A stretch of DNA of 64,000 nt from Paramesorhizobium sp049065735 (GCF_049065735.1 NZ_JBAKHD010000010.1:30829-94828), one strand, 5' to 3'; shown: positions 37,460 through 46,924, counted from the first letter of the stretch. Notes: a model not told the origin generated them from the letters alone. Program-made: numbers and translations.

Positions 37460-37490
37460 AAACAAGGCCCGGCGTTCCCGCCGGGCCTTG
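37460..37490 (-). terminator. terminator of the DUF475 gene
   Basis: A perfect 12-bp stem (CAAGGCCCGGCG / CGCCGGGCCTTG) with a 4-base loop is followed on the minus strand by TTTC. It lies 24 bases after the DUF475 stop. Confidence 0.75.
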
Positions 37491-37513
37491 TCCTCATGAT
37501 TATCGCGCGTAGA

Positions 37514-38548
37514 TCAGGCGCTCGCCTGCTGCTGCCTGTTATAGCGGATCGACGACCAGAGCGAGATGCCGATCAGCGCCGCGCCGCCGAGGCCGGTGAT
37601 GACTTCCGGAATGTGGATCAGCGTCTGGAAATACATGACCACCGACAGGATCAGGATGGCGTAGAAGGCGCCGTGCTCCAGATAGCGGTATTCGGCGAGC
37701 GTGCCCTTTTCCACCAGCATGATCGTCATCGAGCGCACATACATCGCGCCGATGCCGAGGCCGATGGCGATGATGAAGAGGTTTTGCGTCAGCGCGAACG
37801 CGCCGATAACACCATCGAAGGAGAAACTCGCGTCCAGCACTTCCAGATAGAGGAAGGCGCCGAGACCGCCCTTGGCCGCCTCGCTCATCGTTTTCTGCGA
37901 GGCGTCGAGCAGGCCGCCGATGACTTCCACGCCGAGGAAGGTCAAAAGGCCATAGATGCCGGCATAAACGAAGGTTTGCGCTTGCTCCGGCGGGAGCAGC
38001 CTCGAAAAGCCGAGGATGAGCGCCAGCACGAAGGCGACCTCGATGCCCTTGACGGTCGCAAAGCGGGCCATCCGGCTTTCGAGCCATTTTATCCAGTGCA
38101 CGTCCTTTTCATGGTCGAAGAAATAGGTGAGGCCGACCATCATCAAGAATGTGCCGCCGAAGGCTGCGATGGGCAAATGCGCTTCATGCATGATCCGCGC
38201 ATATTCCTCTGGCCGGCTCGCGGCGAGGATGACGGCCTCGATGGGGCCGATCTTGGCGGCAATGACCACGATGAGCAGCGGAAAGACGATCCGCATGCCG
38301 AAGACCGCGATGAGAATGCCCCAGGTCAGGAAGCGCTGCTGCCAGACCGGCGTCATGTCCTTGAGCTTGTTGGCATTGACGATGGCGTTGTCGAAGGAAA
38401 GCGAGATTTCGAGCACCGCGAGCACGGCGCAGATGAAGAAGGTCGAGGCGATGCCTGCAAGCGTCCCGGTGGATTGCCATCCGAGCCACGCGCCGAGGAT
38501 CAACCCAACGATGGTGACGATGTACGCCCATTTGAAATAATGAAGCAT
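37514..38548 (-). CDS. DUF475 integral membrane protein (TerC-related)
   Basis: This 344-residue multi-spanning membrane protein has two related segments, ISLSFDNAIVNANKL and DASFSFDGVIGAFAL, the acidic in-membrane motif of the TerC/DUF475 superfamily implicated in metal export. Start MLHYFKWAYIV is chosen because GGGGAGG lies about 10 bases upstream. It is a single gene with a long, potentially structured leader. Confidence 0.83.
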   Translation of the reverse strand: MLHYFKWAYIVTIVGLILGAWLGWQSTGTLAGIASTFFICAVLAVLEISLSFDNAIVNANKLKDMTPVWQQRFLTWGILIAVFGMRIVFPLLIVVIAAKIGPIEAVILAASRPEEYARIMHEAHLPIAAFGGTFLMMVGLTYFFDHEKDVHWIKWLESRMARFATVKGIEVAFVLALILGFSRLLPPEQAQTFVYAGIYGLLTFLGVEVIGGLLDASQKTMSEAAKGGLGAFLYLEVLDASFSFDGVIGAFALTQNLFIIAIGLGIGAMYVRSMTIMLVEKGTLAEYRYLEHGAFYAILILSVVMYFQTLIHIPEVITGLGGAALIGISLWSSIRYNRQQQASA

Positions 38549-38781
38549 CACCGACGGGCCTCCCCAAAAACAGTCGCGCGTGGGAAGGCACATGCGTGAA
38601 GCATGAGACAAGTTTTCATAGCAGCTAATTCCGCCGGCTTGATTTTGCTGGCGGTACCGACATCACGAGAGCGCCGTAAACTCTCGCCAGAGGGGCCCGG
38701 CACCTTTGTTCATCCCGCGGTCCGATGCCTGGAGGCGGGGTTCTTTTTACTTAGCAGCGCCGCGCCGCACGTCAAGAGGCG

Positions 38782-38811
38782 AAGACGGCCGGGATGTCGC
38801 CCGGCCGTCTT
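38782..38811 (-). terminator. hairpin after the yfdX-like gene
   Basis: A perfect 12-bp stem (AAGACGGCCGGG / CCCGGCCGTCTT) with a 6-base loop lies 15 bases past the YfdX-like stop. There is no T-run on either side, so termination is inferred from stem strength and position only. Confidence 0.5.
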
Positions 38812-38825
38812 GAGGTTAGCCCCGC

Positions 38826-39644
38826 TTACTGGGCGGGCTTGGTCGCCGGAGCGGGCGCCGCGGGGGCGGCCGGAGCAGCAGGCTTTGCCGGCTGCTTTCC
38901 CGTGCTCGCGGTGCTGGGCTCGTTCTCGGTAAGCGACCGGACCGAAATGGCATCATCAGCCTTGATCAGGCTGAGATTCGCCTCATAATAATTTTTCTTG
39001 TCGAGATCGTTCATCGCCGTCTCGACCACCTTGGCAAGAGCCGGAAGCTTTGCGTCGGTCTCGGTGACGAAGATGTTGACTTCGGCAAGCTTCAATTCCT
39101 GGATCGCTTCCTGGGTCTTGCCGCTGCCAAGGTGCTTGTTGGCATTCTCGACATGCTTCGCCTTTTCCGGCGTCACATTGTAATCGTCATTGATGCCGAC
39201 GGAAAAATCGATCGGAACCTGGCCCGACTGCACCGCGGCAATTTCGTCCTGCGAGCTGTTCGCCTGCTTGAGCTTCTGCACCAGGTCGGGTGTGCCGGCC
39301 TGCGCCTTGTCGATATTCTCCTTGACCGCCTTCAGGATGGTCTTGGCGCGGTCGGGTGTGCCCTGGAAAATCGCTAGCCTGGCAAGGGCAATTCCGCGAA
39401 CCGCGGCATAGCCCTCGTCGGAAACCACATCCAGCTTCTTCATGGCAGCCTGCTGCTGCGGCGAGAGCTTCTCAGCCAGAGCGGCTTTCGACGCCGCGGC
39501 ATTTTTGTCCGCTGGCGTGGCACCCTTGTCCTGAGCCTGCGTCTGCGGCGCCGGGGTCTGGGCAAAGCCCTGCGTTACGGGCGCCACGACAAAAGAAGCA
39601 ACCGTCGCGGACAGAAGAAGGGCGGAGAGAGATTTCAGTTTCAT
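38826..39644 (-). CDS. YfdX-family periplasmic protein
   Basis: This 272-residue exported protein has a signal peptide ending TQGFAQ/TPAP. A Gln/Ala-rich linker leads to the YfdX core (residues about 65-235, EGYAAVRGIALARLAIFQGTPD...IDFSVGINDDYNVTPEKAKHV...). A Pro/Ala-rich tail (KPAAPAAPAAP) may be disordered or wall-associated. YfdX proteins are acid-stress-linked in enterobacteria; the molecular function is unknown. It is a single gene. Confidence 0.83.
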   Translation of the reverse strand: MKLKSLSALLLSATVASFVVAPVTQGFAQTPAPQTQAQDKGATPADKNAAASKAALAEKLSPQQQAAMKKLDVVSDEGYAAVRGIALARLAIFQGTPDRAKTILKAVKENIDKAQAGTPDLVQKLKQANSSQDEIAAVQSGQVPIDFSVGINDDYNVTPEKAKHVENANKHLGSGKTQEAIQELKLAEVNIFVTETDAKLPALAKVVETAMNDLDKKNYYEANLSLIKADDAISVRSLTENEPSTASTGKQPAKPAAPAAPAAPAPATKPAQ

Positions 39645-40085
39645 GGGATAACTCCGTTTTGGAAAATAGTCCCCCTATTTTCGCATAAAAAATCCCATGT
39701 AAATCACGGTTCTGGCTGCATAGTTAACCCTCCATCTCCCAATTATTATTACATGATTGCTGATGGTGGCGTAATTTTACTGATGTAATGCACTATAAGT
39801 CTTCCGCCTCCATCCATGTACATGGTGGGGGAATGGGGGCTGTTCGCCGCCAAGCCCTGTCACCGCCCGGTGGAAAAATGCATGAAGCGGGCTCAACTTC
39901 CATGAACGATATTGTGAGGAGAGGACTCTGCGCCACTCCGGGAACTGCGTGCAAGTTCCGGCGTGGAGGCATAAGGTTTCATAAATTTATGGTTGTGCGC
40001 CGCATATATACAATTTCTAATTACAAACAGACGTGTTACGATATGCCTTGTAATAGAGGCCGACTGTTTCCGAAGGGAGGACGCC
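39645..40085. other. gene-free, comparatively AT-rich intergenic region
   Basis: No convincing coding region or RNA is seen. The part next to the downstream gene is AT-rich (ATATATACAATTTCTAATTA near 40003-40022) and ends with GGGAGG at 40075, so it probably carries that gene's promoter. Confidence 0.5.
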
Positions 40086-41150
40086 ATGGCCAATGAAGCC
40101 GCTTTTCAATGGGATCCGAATGCGGACCAGACCTATAATGGAGATGACCTGACTCTGTCGGGCACGCCAGAGAGCTTTAAAAAGGTAGCAGGAAAATCGT
40201 TCACGATGGATGCTGCTTTTTCGACGCTTATTCTTCAGGTTCCGCAGCCGGGCGATACGATCTGGGGCTTCGGTGATTCGGACGAGCCGACCACCATCCT
40301 CGTGAGGAATGGCAACCTCGTTTATGAATGTACTAGCGCATGGGCGGTATTGTCCTTCGAGGGCGGAATGTTGCCGGCAGTGAAATTAACTGTAGAAAAT
40401 AGTGCTACTTTTACGGCGAGGAAAACACCCGATGCCAGTGCCCTGGTCGTGTACACCGGAGATGTGTTTGTTTTAACGCTCAAAGACGCCGCGGTCGCTG
40501 AATTCTTTTGTGACACATTCGGCCTTTCCCAGGACGAGGAGGACTTTGCTGAAATTAATATCTCCGGCATGGCGCGAATGCGGGTCGTCTCTCAATCCGT
40601 TTTTGGACTGATCAACGCGACTGTTTATGTGAACTCCAACAGCGGCGGCTCGACTTATTCATTGAACTGGATGACGCGATGCCTCGATCCCCAGCAAGGA
40701 ATGATCCTGTATACGTCCAGTATCCGCCTGGCGGGAGCATCAACAGGCCTTCTCGCAGGCCCCTTCCTAACACTTCAGGGTGATAGCCGCATCGAGGTGG
40801 TGGATACGGTCACACTACAATTGATGTTCGATTCCGTTTCGGTTGAGCAGGGATCGCAATTTATTCTTGGAGGAGGCGCAGCCCAGGTAAAATTCGAAGG
40901 CTTTGGGAATGGTCAGCCATTCGATTTCTTCAACACGGTTTATCCCAGTGGAATGTTTGAGATCACCTCGCAGGGAAGTATCAATAGGGGTGAATTTATC
41001 ATCTTTTCGATGGGACCAAGCCCTATATCCAGGATACTCTCCAAAGGGCTTATCTCGATCGATGGCGTGCCTCAATACAACACGAGCCGGATATCCTGCG
41101 CGTATGAATCCCATGGCGTCTATATCGTCATCCGCCAAACCAGGGTTTGA
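40086..41150 (+). CDS. hypothetical protein of low GC, beta-strand-rich
   Basis: This 354-residue protein has no family I recognise. It has no signal peptide or membrane segment (MANEAAFQWDPNADQTYNG) and alternates short hydrophobic strands with Gly/Ser/Asn turns, which suggests a beta-helix or beta-sandwich. A strong ribosome site (GGGAGG, 5 bases) sets the start. Codon use is visibly more AT-rich than in neighbours (GAAATTAATATC, TTTGTTTTAACG), which suggests horizontal acquisition. It stands alone. Confidence 0.65.
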   Translation: MANEAAFQWDPNADQTYNGDDLTLSGTPESFKKVAGKSFTMDAAFSTLILQVPQPGDTIWGFGDSDEPTTILVRNGNLVYECTSAWAVLSFEGGMLPAVKLTVENSATFTARKTPDASALVVYTGDVFVLTLKDAAVAEFFCDTFGLSQDEEDFAEINISGMARMRVVSQSVFGLINATVYVNSNSGGSTYSLNWMTRCLDPQQGMILYTSSIRLAGASTGLLAGPFLTLQGDSRIEVVDTVTLQLMFDSVSVEQGSQFILGGGAAQVKFEGFGNGQPFDFFNTVYPSGMFEITSQGSINRGEFIIFSMGPSPISRILSKGLISIDGVPQYNTSRISCAYESHGVYIVIRQTRV

Positions 41151-41297
41151 TTGGGGCGAACATAGAAACGTAATAAGGTTAATATGGCCAGATGATCTGG
41201 TCTCGAAAGAGATCCGTGAAATTTGGAATAATGTAAACGATTATTGAAGGAGACGGTATTAGCGTTTCCATGTTTCGAATATTTACCGGAGTATGGA

Positions 41298-41951
41298 TTG
41301 AACGGCAGGCACAATACATTTTATTTCGCCGCCGCTATCGGATTTCTTGTGCTGGCGGCGAGCCTGTTATTTGCGCCGCATATCGCTTATGCGGTCACGG
41401 TCGATATGTTCTTTGTCACCTATCTGGCGCTTACCCTGCCGAAAATGCTGGGGTCGACGCCGGAGCAATTGCGGGGCAGCATCGCGCGGTCCGACGAGCC
41501 GGTTTGGCTCATCTTTACGCTCACCTTCGGCGCGGTGGTTGTTGCGGTCGGTTCGCTCTTCGTCTTCATCAATTCGCCCCGGCGTTTCGACCCGCTTGAA
41601 CTTACTCTCACGCTTGCGGCGGTGCCGCTCGGCTGGCTGGCGCTGCATATGATGGCCGCGGTTCATTACGGGCATCTCTATTGGAGGGAAGCGGGGAGGA
41701 AAGGCGGCAGGCGCGGCCAGCATGCAGGCGGTCTCGCCTTCCAGGGCGGCAAAGAGCCCGGCGGCATAGAGTTCCTCTATTTCGCCTATGTGATCGGCAT
41801 GGCGGCGGAAACATCGGATACCGCGATTACGACCACTGAGATGCGCCGGACCAATCTCATCCACGGCATCGTTTCCTATTTTTTCAACATGGTGCTCGTC
41901 GCCGCCGCGGTGAATGTCGCCGTTTCGCTTGGACAAGTGTCACAAAACTAG
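41298..41951 (+). CDS. DUF1345 membrane protein
   Basis: This 217-residue integral membrane protein with about five hydrophobic segments matches DUF1345 (VDMFFVTYLALTL, ARSDEPVWLIFTLTFGAVVVA, MGAAETSDT-like ending GMAAETSDTAITTTEMRR). The N-terminus is uncertain: I chose the TTG at 41298 with GGAG 6 bases upstream. The same frame stays open back to a TTG at 41244, and an ATG at 41270 lies in another frame, so a small indel near the start is possible. Confidence 0.7.
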   Translation: MNGRHNTFYFAAAIGFLVLAASLLFAPHIAYAVTVDMFFVTYLALTLPKMLGSTPEQLRGSIARSDEPVWLIFTLTFGAVVVAVGSLFVFINSPRRFDPLELTLTLAAVPLGWLALHMMAAVHYGHLYWREAGRKGGRRGQHAGGLAFQGGKEPGGIEFLYFAYVIGMAAETSDTAITTTEMRRTNLIHGIVSYFFNMVLVAAAVNVAVSLGQVSQN

Positions 41952-41980
41952 AATAGCTTCCCCGAAAACGGGGATATGGC

Positions 41981-43198
41981 ATGAACGATAGAGCGGCGGC
42001 GGAGGAACGCCTGGGCGGGCGTGGGCGGGTGACGGAAATATTTTCCGCTTTCCTGAAACTGGGCCTTACCTCCTTCGGCGGCCCGATTGCGCATCTGGGC
42101 TATTTTCGTGACGAGCTGGTGGTGCGCCGCCGCTGGATCGATGAGAAAATCTATGCCGATTTGGTGGCGCTCTGCCAGTTCCTGCCCGGCCCGACATCGA
42201 GCCAGACCGGCTTCGCGCTCGGCCTCATGCGCGGCGGCCCGCTTGGCGCGCTCGCGGCATTTACGGCTTTCACCCTGCCTTCGGCGGCGCTGCTCATTCT
42301 CTTCGCCTATGGCGCGGATCTGTTCGGCGGGCCGGTTGGTTCGGGGATCATACACGGGCTCAAAGTGGTTGCCGTGGCCATTGTCGCACAGGCTGTGTTC
42401 GGCATGGCGAAGACCCTATGCCCGGACAGGACCCGCGCCGGAATCGCGCTTGGCGCCGTGCTTGTCGTGACATTAGTAGCGGGATCGTTCGGACAGATTG
42501 CCGCCATCCTCCTCGGCGCGCTTGCCGGACTTGTGTTGTGCCGTGTTTCCGGCGAAACCGCCGGAGGGCATATCCGTTTCCCGGTCTCGCGCGTGGCGGG
42601 GGCGCTGTGTCTCGCGGCGTTTTTCGCCTTGCTTATCGGCCTGCCGCTTCTGGCCGGGATCGTTTCGAGCCAGGGGCTTTCGGTTTTCGATGCCTTTTAT
42701 CGCGCGGGATCTCTGGTGTTTGGCGGCGGCCATGTCGTGCTGCCGCTGCTCGAGACGGAGGTGGTGCGCTCGGGATGGGTGGCTGAAAGCCGGTTTCTTG
42801 CCGGCTATGGCGCAGCGCAGGCTGTGCCGGGGCCGCTCTTTACCTTCGCCGCCTATCTCGGCGCGGTCCTCAATACGGAGCCCAATGGGCTCTGGGGTGC
42901 AATGATCGCACTTGCCGCCATTTTTGCGCCCGGCTTCCTGTTGCTTGTCGGGATCATCCCCTTCTGGGATGCGTTTCGCGGCAAGGCGGGTGCAAAGGCG
43001 CTGATGCGCGGCGCCAATGCGGCGGTCGTCGGTATTCTCGGCGCGGCGCTTTATAATCCTGTCTGGACCAGCGCGATCACCGGGCCGCGGGAATTCGCGC
43101 TGGCGCTCACCTGCTTCGTTCTGCTCATGGCGTGGAACTGCCCGCCATGGGCCGTCGTTCTTATCGGCGCAGCGGGTGGTGTGTTGATATCGGCTTGA
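41981..43198 (+). CDS. chrA: ChrA-family chromate transporter
   Basis: This 405-residue protein consists of two homologous CHR halves. The first carries FLKLGLTSFGGPIAHLGYF and LCQFLPGPTSSQTGFALG; the second carries FYRAGSLVFGGGHVVLPLLE and GYGAAQAVPGPLFTFAAYLGA. These are the paired signatures of long-chain ChrA proteins, which export chromate across the inner membrane. No chrB regulator is adjacent, so chromate specificity is by family only. A strong terminator follows at once. Confidence 0.9.
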   Translation: MNDRAAAEERLGGRGRVTEIFSAFLKLGLTSFGGPIAHLGYFRDELVVRRRWIDEKIYADLVALCQFLPGPTSSQTGFALGLMRGGPLGALAAFTAFTLPSAALLILFAYGADLFGGPVGSGIIHGLKVVAVAIVAQAVFGMAKTLCPDRTRAGIALGAVLVVTLVAGSFGQIAAILLGALAGLVLCRVSGETAGGHIRFPVSRVAGALCLAAFFALLIGLPLLAGIVSSQGLSVFDAFYRAGSLVFGGGHVVLPLLETEVVRSGWVAESRFLAGYGAAQAVPGPLFTFAAYLGAVLNTEPNGLWGAMIALAAIFAPGFLLLVGIIPFWDAFRGKAGAKALMRGANAAVVGILGAALYNPVWTSAITGPREFALALTCFVLLMAWNCPPWAVVLIGAAGGVLISA

Positions 43199-43200
43199 GG

Positions 43201-43232
43201 AAAGCGCCCGGCAGGGGCGCTTTCCGTTTTTG
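43201..43232. terminator. bidirectional terminator between chrA and the MFS gene
   Basis: The 9-bp stem AAAGCGCCC / GGGCGCTTT with a 5-base loop is followed by CCGTTTTT on the plus strand. It lies between two convergent genes. Confidence 0.78.
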
Positions 43233-43243
43233 TCTCAATCCCG

Positions 43244-44455
43244 TCAGGCCGCCGCGGCTGCGGTCACTCTGGTGCGTACGCCAAGCCCGATCATCAACGC
43301 CGCTGCCAGCAGGAGGCTGCCGCCCGCCGTGAAGACGCCGGTCGCGCCGCCCGCGTCGAAGATGACGCCGCCGAGCCCGGCTCCGGTAGCAATCGCGAGT
43401 TGGAAGGCGGCGACGAGGAGGCCGCCTCCGGTTTCCGCCTCATCGGGGACGGTACGGGTGAGCCAGGTCGACCAGGCAACCGGCACGGCACCGAAGGCGA
43501 GACCCCAGAGGGCGATCATCGCAGCGGCGGGAAGCGGCGCGCTGCCGGCAATGGTCAGGCCCAGCCCGAGAATGCCCATCATCAGCGGCATGGTGAAAAG
43601 GGTAAGGCGCAAATTCCGCTCCAGCATCATGCCGCCCAGATAGGTGCCGAGAAAATTGGCGACGCCGAACCCGAGGAGGATGGCGGAGATCGAGGCGATG
43701 CCGACGCCGGTCACCGTCTCCAGGAAAGGGCGGACATAGGTGAAAAGCGCGAAATGCCCGGTTATTTCCAGCGTGAGGGCGAGCATGCCCAGCCCGACGC
43801 CGGGGCGCAGCAGCACGTCAACGAGCGTACGCAGCCGGGCCGAGCCGGTCGGCGCAAGCGAGGGCAATGCGGCGAACTGGACGATGAGCGTCAGCACGCC
43901 AAGACCTGCCGCGATGAGGAAGACGCCGCGCCAGCCCATGGCCTCACCGAGCAGGCTGCCGATGGGCGCGGCCAGCACCGTGGCTGCGGAGACGCCACTG
44001 AAGAGGATCGACAGCGCGCGGGGAATGAGCGCTTCGGGCACAAGCCGCATGGTGATTGCCGCAGCCATGGTCCAGAACCCGCCAAGGGCGATGCCGAGGA
44101 GGACGCGGCCCGCGATCAGGATGGGCAGGCTGGGCGCGAAGGCGACCAGAAAATTGGATATGATCAAAAGGACCGAGAAGGCCATAAGCACGTGGCGGCG
44201 ATCGAAGCGTCGCGTCACCGTCGCGACCAGCAGGCTTGTGACAAGGGCGACCATCGCCGTCGCGGTCACGGCTTGCCCTGCCGCGCCTTCCGTTACATGC
44301 AGCTCCGCCGCCATCGGCGTCAGCAGGCTGGCGGGAAGGAACTCCGCCGTAACCAGGCCGAACACGCCGAGCGTCATGGAGGCGACCGCCGCCCAGGCCG
44401 GTTTTTCCCGGGCCGGCGCGTCGCCAGATAGGGATGGTGGTGTCCATTCGTTCAT
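43244..44455 (-). CDS. MFS efflux transporter (AraJ/SotB, DHA1 type)
   Basis: This 403-residue protein has 12 predicted helices. Motif-A-like RRFDRRHVLM lies between helices 2 and 3, motif C-like VLAAPIGSLLGEAMGWR in helix 5 and the family's VTAEFLPASLLTPMAAEL in helix 1. It belongs to the drug/sugar proton-antiport group, with sugars, drugs or metabolites as possible cargo. Start MNEWTPPSLS is preferred (AGGAC upstream) over an in-frame TTG 33 bases earlier. It is divergent from an AraC-family gene that probably controls it. Confidence 0.85.
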   Translation of the reverse strand: MNEWTPPSLSGDAPAREKPAWAAVASMTLGVFGLVTAEFLPASLLTPMAAELHVTEGAAGQAVTATAMVALVTSLLVATVTRRFDRRHVLMAFSVLLIISNFLVAFAPSLPILIAGRVLLGIALGGFWTMAAAITMRLVPEALIPRALSILFSGVSAATVLAAPIGSLLGEAMGWRGVFLIAAGLGVLTLIVQFAALPSLAPTGSARLRTLVDVLLRPGVGLGMLALTLEITGHFALFTYVRPFLETVTGVGIASISAILLGFGVANFLGTYLGGMMLERNLRLTLFTMPLMMGILGLGLTIAGSAPLPAAAMIALWGLAFGAVPVAWSTWLTRTVPDEAETGGGLLVAAFQLAIATGAGLGGVIFDAGGATGVFTAGGSLLLAAALMIGLGVRTRVTAAAAA

Positions 44456-44660
44456 GGAAGAAACGTCCTTTCTGAAGACAGTGGACAATATGAAGGCCGG
44501 GGACGAACGATTAGCCGCATAAATTCGATTGCTTCTATGCAGGAAGGATATAAATCCGCCTTGGATCTCTATCCTTCGTCGTCGCGGTCCCCGTCCGATA
44601 TTGTGCGTCGCAACAAGGATAGGATGGACATTTCGGACTTTCTATGCCAACAAATCCGGA

Positions 44661-45662
44661 ATGATTGATCAAAAGTCCGAAACTCGCTCTGCCTTACGCC
44701 CGCAGCCTTCGCCTGATCTCATCAGCGAACTGCTCTTGGGCATGCGCCTCAACGGCATTCAATACCGGCGGATTCAGATGTCCCCGCCCTTCGGCATCAG
44801 CTATGGCGAGGCGGAGGGAAGGGCGCAGTTCCATTTCGTGGCGCGCGGCCCGGTGATCGTGCGCACGGCAGCGGGAACCGTGCAGAAGCTCGATTCGCAG
44901 GATGCGGTGCTTCTGCCGCGCGGCGGGCGGCACGAACTGCTCTCCGCGCCGGATTTGCCGAGCCGCGACATCGTCACCTATGAAGCGGTTCCGCTTTGCG
45001 CGACGGTCGGTGCCATCAAAGCTTGCAAGGAAGAGACCTGCCGGTCGACGGATGCTGTGATCTTCAGCGGCTGCATGGATTTCGATCTGGGCGCCATGCA
45101 TCCGCTCGTCTCGCTCATGCCCGAGATGATGCATGTCGGCACGCTGCTCGGGCGGCAGCCGGAAATATTGCCGATGCTCGAGGCCATGGAGCGCGAGGCG
45201 CGGATGGAGCGCGCGGGCTATGCCGGAATTCTGGCGCGGCTGGCGGATGTCGTCTCCGCGTCGATCGTTCGCGGCTGGGTGGAATGCGGCTGCGGCGATG
45301 CGACGGGCTGGGTCGATGCGCTGCGCGATCCCAAGCTGAGCCGCGTCATCGCGGCGCTGCACCGCGATCCGGGCCGCGACTGGACGGTGGCAGAACTGGC
45401 GGCGGAAATGGGCACCTCCCGCTCCGTCTTCGCCGAGCGCTTCCTGGAAGTCACCGGCATGACGCCGGTGCGGTACTTGACGGAACTGCGCATGCGCCTC
45501 GCCGCGCAATGGATCGGGCGCGAAAAGCTCCCCATCGAAAGCGTGGCGCATCGCCTGGGCTATGGGTCGCAGGCGGCGTTCAGCCGGGCCTTCAAGCGGG
45601 TGGTCGGCCATTCGCCCGGCATGGTCCGCGCGGCCTCTAGCAGGGCAGAGCAGCATTTATGA
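44661..45662 (+). CDS. AraC-family transcriptional regulator with cupin_6 domain
   Basis: This 333-residue regulator has an N-terminal cupin (SYGEAEGRAQFHFVARG, VLLPRGGRHEL) and a C-terminal AraC double helix-turn-helix (DWTVAELAAEMGTSRSVFAE, then PIESVAHRLGYGSQAAFSRA). In-frame sequence extends upstream to 44529, but the residues there look non-conserved. Proteins of this type commonly activate an adjacent divergent MFS exporter, matching the gene to the left. Its stop overlaps the next gene by four bases. Confidence 0.86.
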   Translation: MIDQKSETRSALRPQPSPDLISELLLGMRLNGIQYRRIQMSPPFGISYGEAEGRAQFHFVARGPVIVRTAAGTVQKLDSQDAVLLPRGGRHELLSAPDLPSRDIVTYEAVPLCATVGAIKACKEETCRSTDAVIFSGCMDFDLGAMHPLVSLMPEMMHVGTLLGRQPEILPMLEAMEREARMERAGYAGILARLADVVSASIVRGWVECGCGDATGWVDALRDPKLSRVIAALHRDPGRDWTVAELAAEMGTSRSVFAERFLEVTGMTPVRYLTELRMRLAAQWIGREKLPIESVAHRLGYGSQAAFSRAFKRVVGHSPGMVRAASSRAEQHL

Positions 45663-46882
45663 GTAAAAAGCAGATTGCGATCATCGGCGGCGGTCCGGCC
45701 GGGCTGATGGCGGCGGAGGTCCTGTCCGCGCGGGGCTATGGCGTGACGGTCTATGACGCCATGCCGACCGTAGGGCGAAAATTCCTGTTGGCGGGAAAAT
45801 CGGGCCTCAACATCACCCATGCGGAGGAACACGAGCGGTTCCTGACTCGCTTTAGCGCGGCTTCCGAACGATTGCGCGCCGCGCTCGATGATTTCACGCC
45901 TGCCAACATCCGCGCCTGGGCGGCAGGGCTCGGCATCGAGACCTTCACCGGGTCGTCGGGCAGGGTCTTCCCAACGATGATGAAGGCCTCGCCACTTTTG
46001 CGCGCCTGGCTGGCGAGGCTGGCAGGGCAGGGGGTGACGATCCTCACCCGCCATCGCTGGCAGGGATTTGCGGACGAAGGCTGCATTTTCAGCACGCCGG
46101 ATGGCGAGAAAATCGTGAAGAGCGACGCGGTGCTCTTGGCGCTTGGCGGCGCGAGCTGGCCGCGGCTCGGGTCGGATGGCGCTTGGGCGTCCCCGCTCAG
46201 GAACAGGGGCGTGGAGGTCAACACGCTTCGCCCCGCCAATTGCGGTTTCGATGCCGGCTGGACTAACAATTTCGCGGAGCGCTTCGCCGGCGCGCCGGTG
46301 AAATCGGTGCTAGCGACCTCGGACGCAGGCACGATTTCAGGCGAGTTCGTGGTGACGCTAGATGGCATCGAGGGCGGTCTTGTCTATATGCACGCCGCAG
46401 CCTTGCGCGATCGGCTGGAAAAGGAAGGCAGCGCCGCGCTCCATCTCGACCTTACGCCGGACCGCACGCGTGACCGCCTCGCGCGTGACCTTGCCCGGCA
46501 GGGCGCGAAGACGAGCTTCTCCAACCGCTTGCGCAAAGGGGCAGGGCTCGAAGGCGTCAAGGCGGCGCTGGTGCGACAAGTAATGCCTGAATCCACGGGT
46601 TTCGATCCTGAACATCTCGCCCGCATCATCAAGGCGCTGCCGGTTCCCGTTCTGCAACCGCGCCCCATCGAGGAGGCCATTTCCTCGGCGGGCGGCATCG
46701 TATGGACGAGCATCGGCGAGGATTACATGCTGAAACCGCTTCCGGGCGTGTTCGCCGCCGGGGAGATGCTGGATTGGGAAGCGCCCACCGGCGGCTATCT
46801 CCTGAGCGCCTGCCTCGCCACGGGCAAGGCCGCCGCGCGCGGCATTCAAGCCTGGCTGGAATCTGCCGCCTCACCGCCTTAA
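45659..46882 (+). CDS. HI0933/TIGR03862-family flavoprotein
   Basis: This 407-residue NAD(P)/FAD-binding protein of the HI0933 family has FAD motif IAIIGGGPAGLMAAEVLSARG and the family signature VGRKFLLAGKSGLNITHAEE. The C-terminal segment is VFAAGEMLDWEAPTGGYLLS. The cellular role is not established; BaiN-like homologues act on unsaturated bile-acid-type substrates. It is probably translated together with the AraC-type gene. Confidence 0.83.
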   Translation: MSKKQIAIIGGGPAGLMAAEVLSARGYGVTVYDAMPTVGRKFLLAGKSGLNITHAEEHERFLTRFSAASERLRAALDDFTPANIRAWAAGLGIETFTGSSGRVFPTMMKASPLLRAWLARLAGQGVTILTRHRWQGFADEGCIFSTPDGEKIVKSDAVLLALGGASWPRLGSDGAWASPLRNRGVEVNTLRPANCGFDAGWTNNFAERFAGAPVKSVLATSDAGTISGEFVVTLDGIEGGLVYMHAAALRDRLEKEGSAALHLDLTPDRTRDRLARDLARQGAKTSFSNRLRKGAGLEGVKAALVRQVMPESTGFDPEHLARIIKALPVPVLQPRPIEEAISSAGGIVWTSIGEDYMLKPLPGVFAAGEMLDWEAPTGGYLLSACLATGKAAARGIQAWLESAASPP

Positions 46883-46924
46883 TTCCGGCTTGTCTTAAGC
46901 GTTTGCTGCGCTTCTGGAGGAAAC

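Noticed and set aside
38549..38760. yybP-ykoY manganese riboswitch upstream of the DUF475 gene
   Set aside because: TerC-type genes often have one, but I could not find the conserved GGGGAGUA-type segment or the paired loops of that class; only unspecific hairpins are visible.
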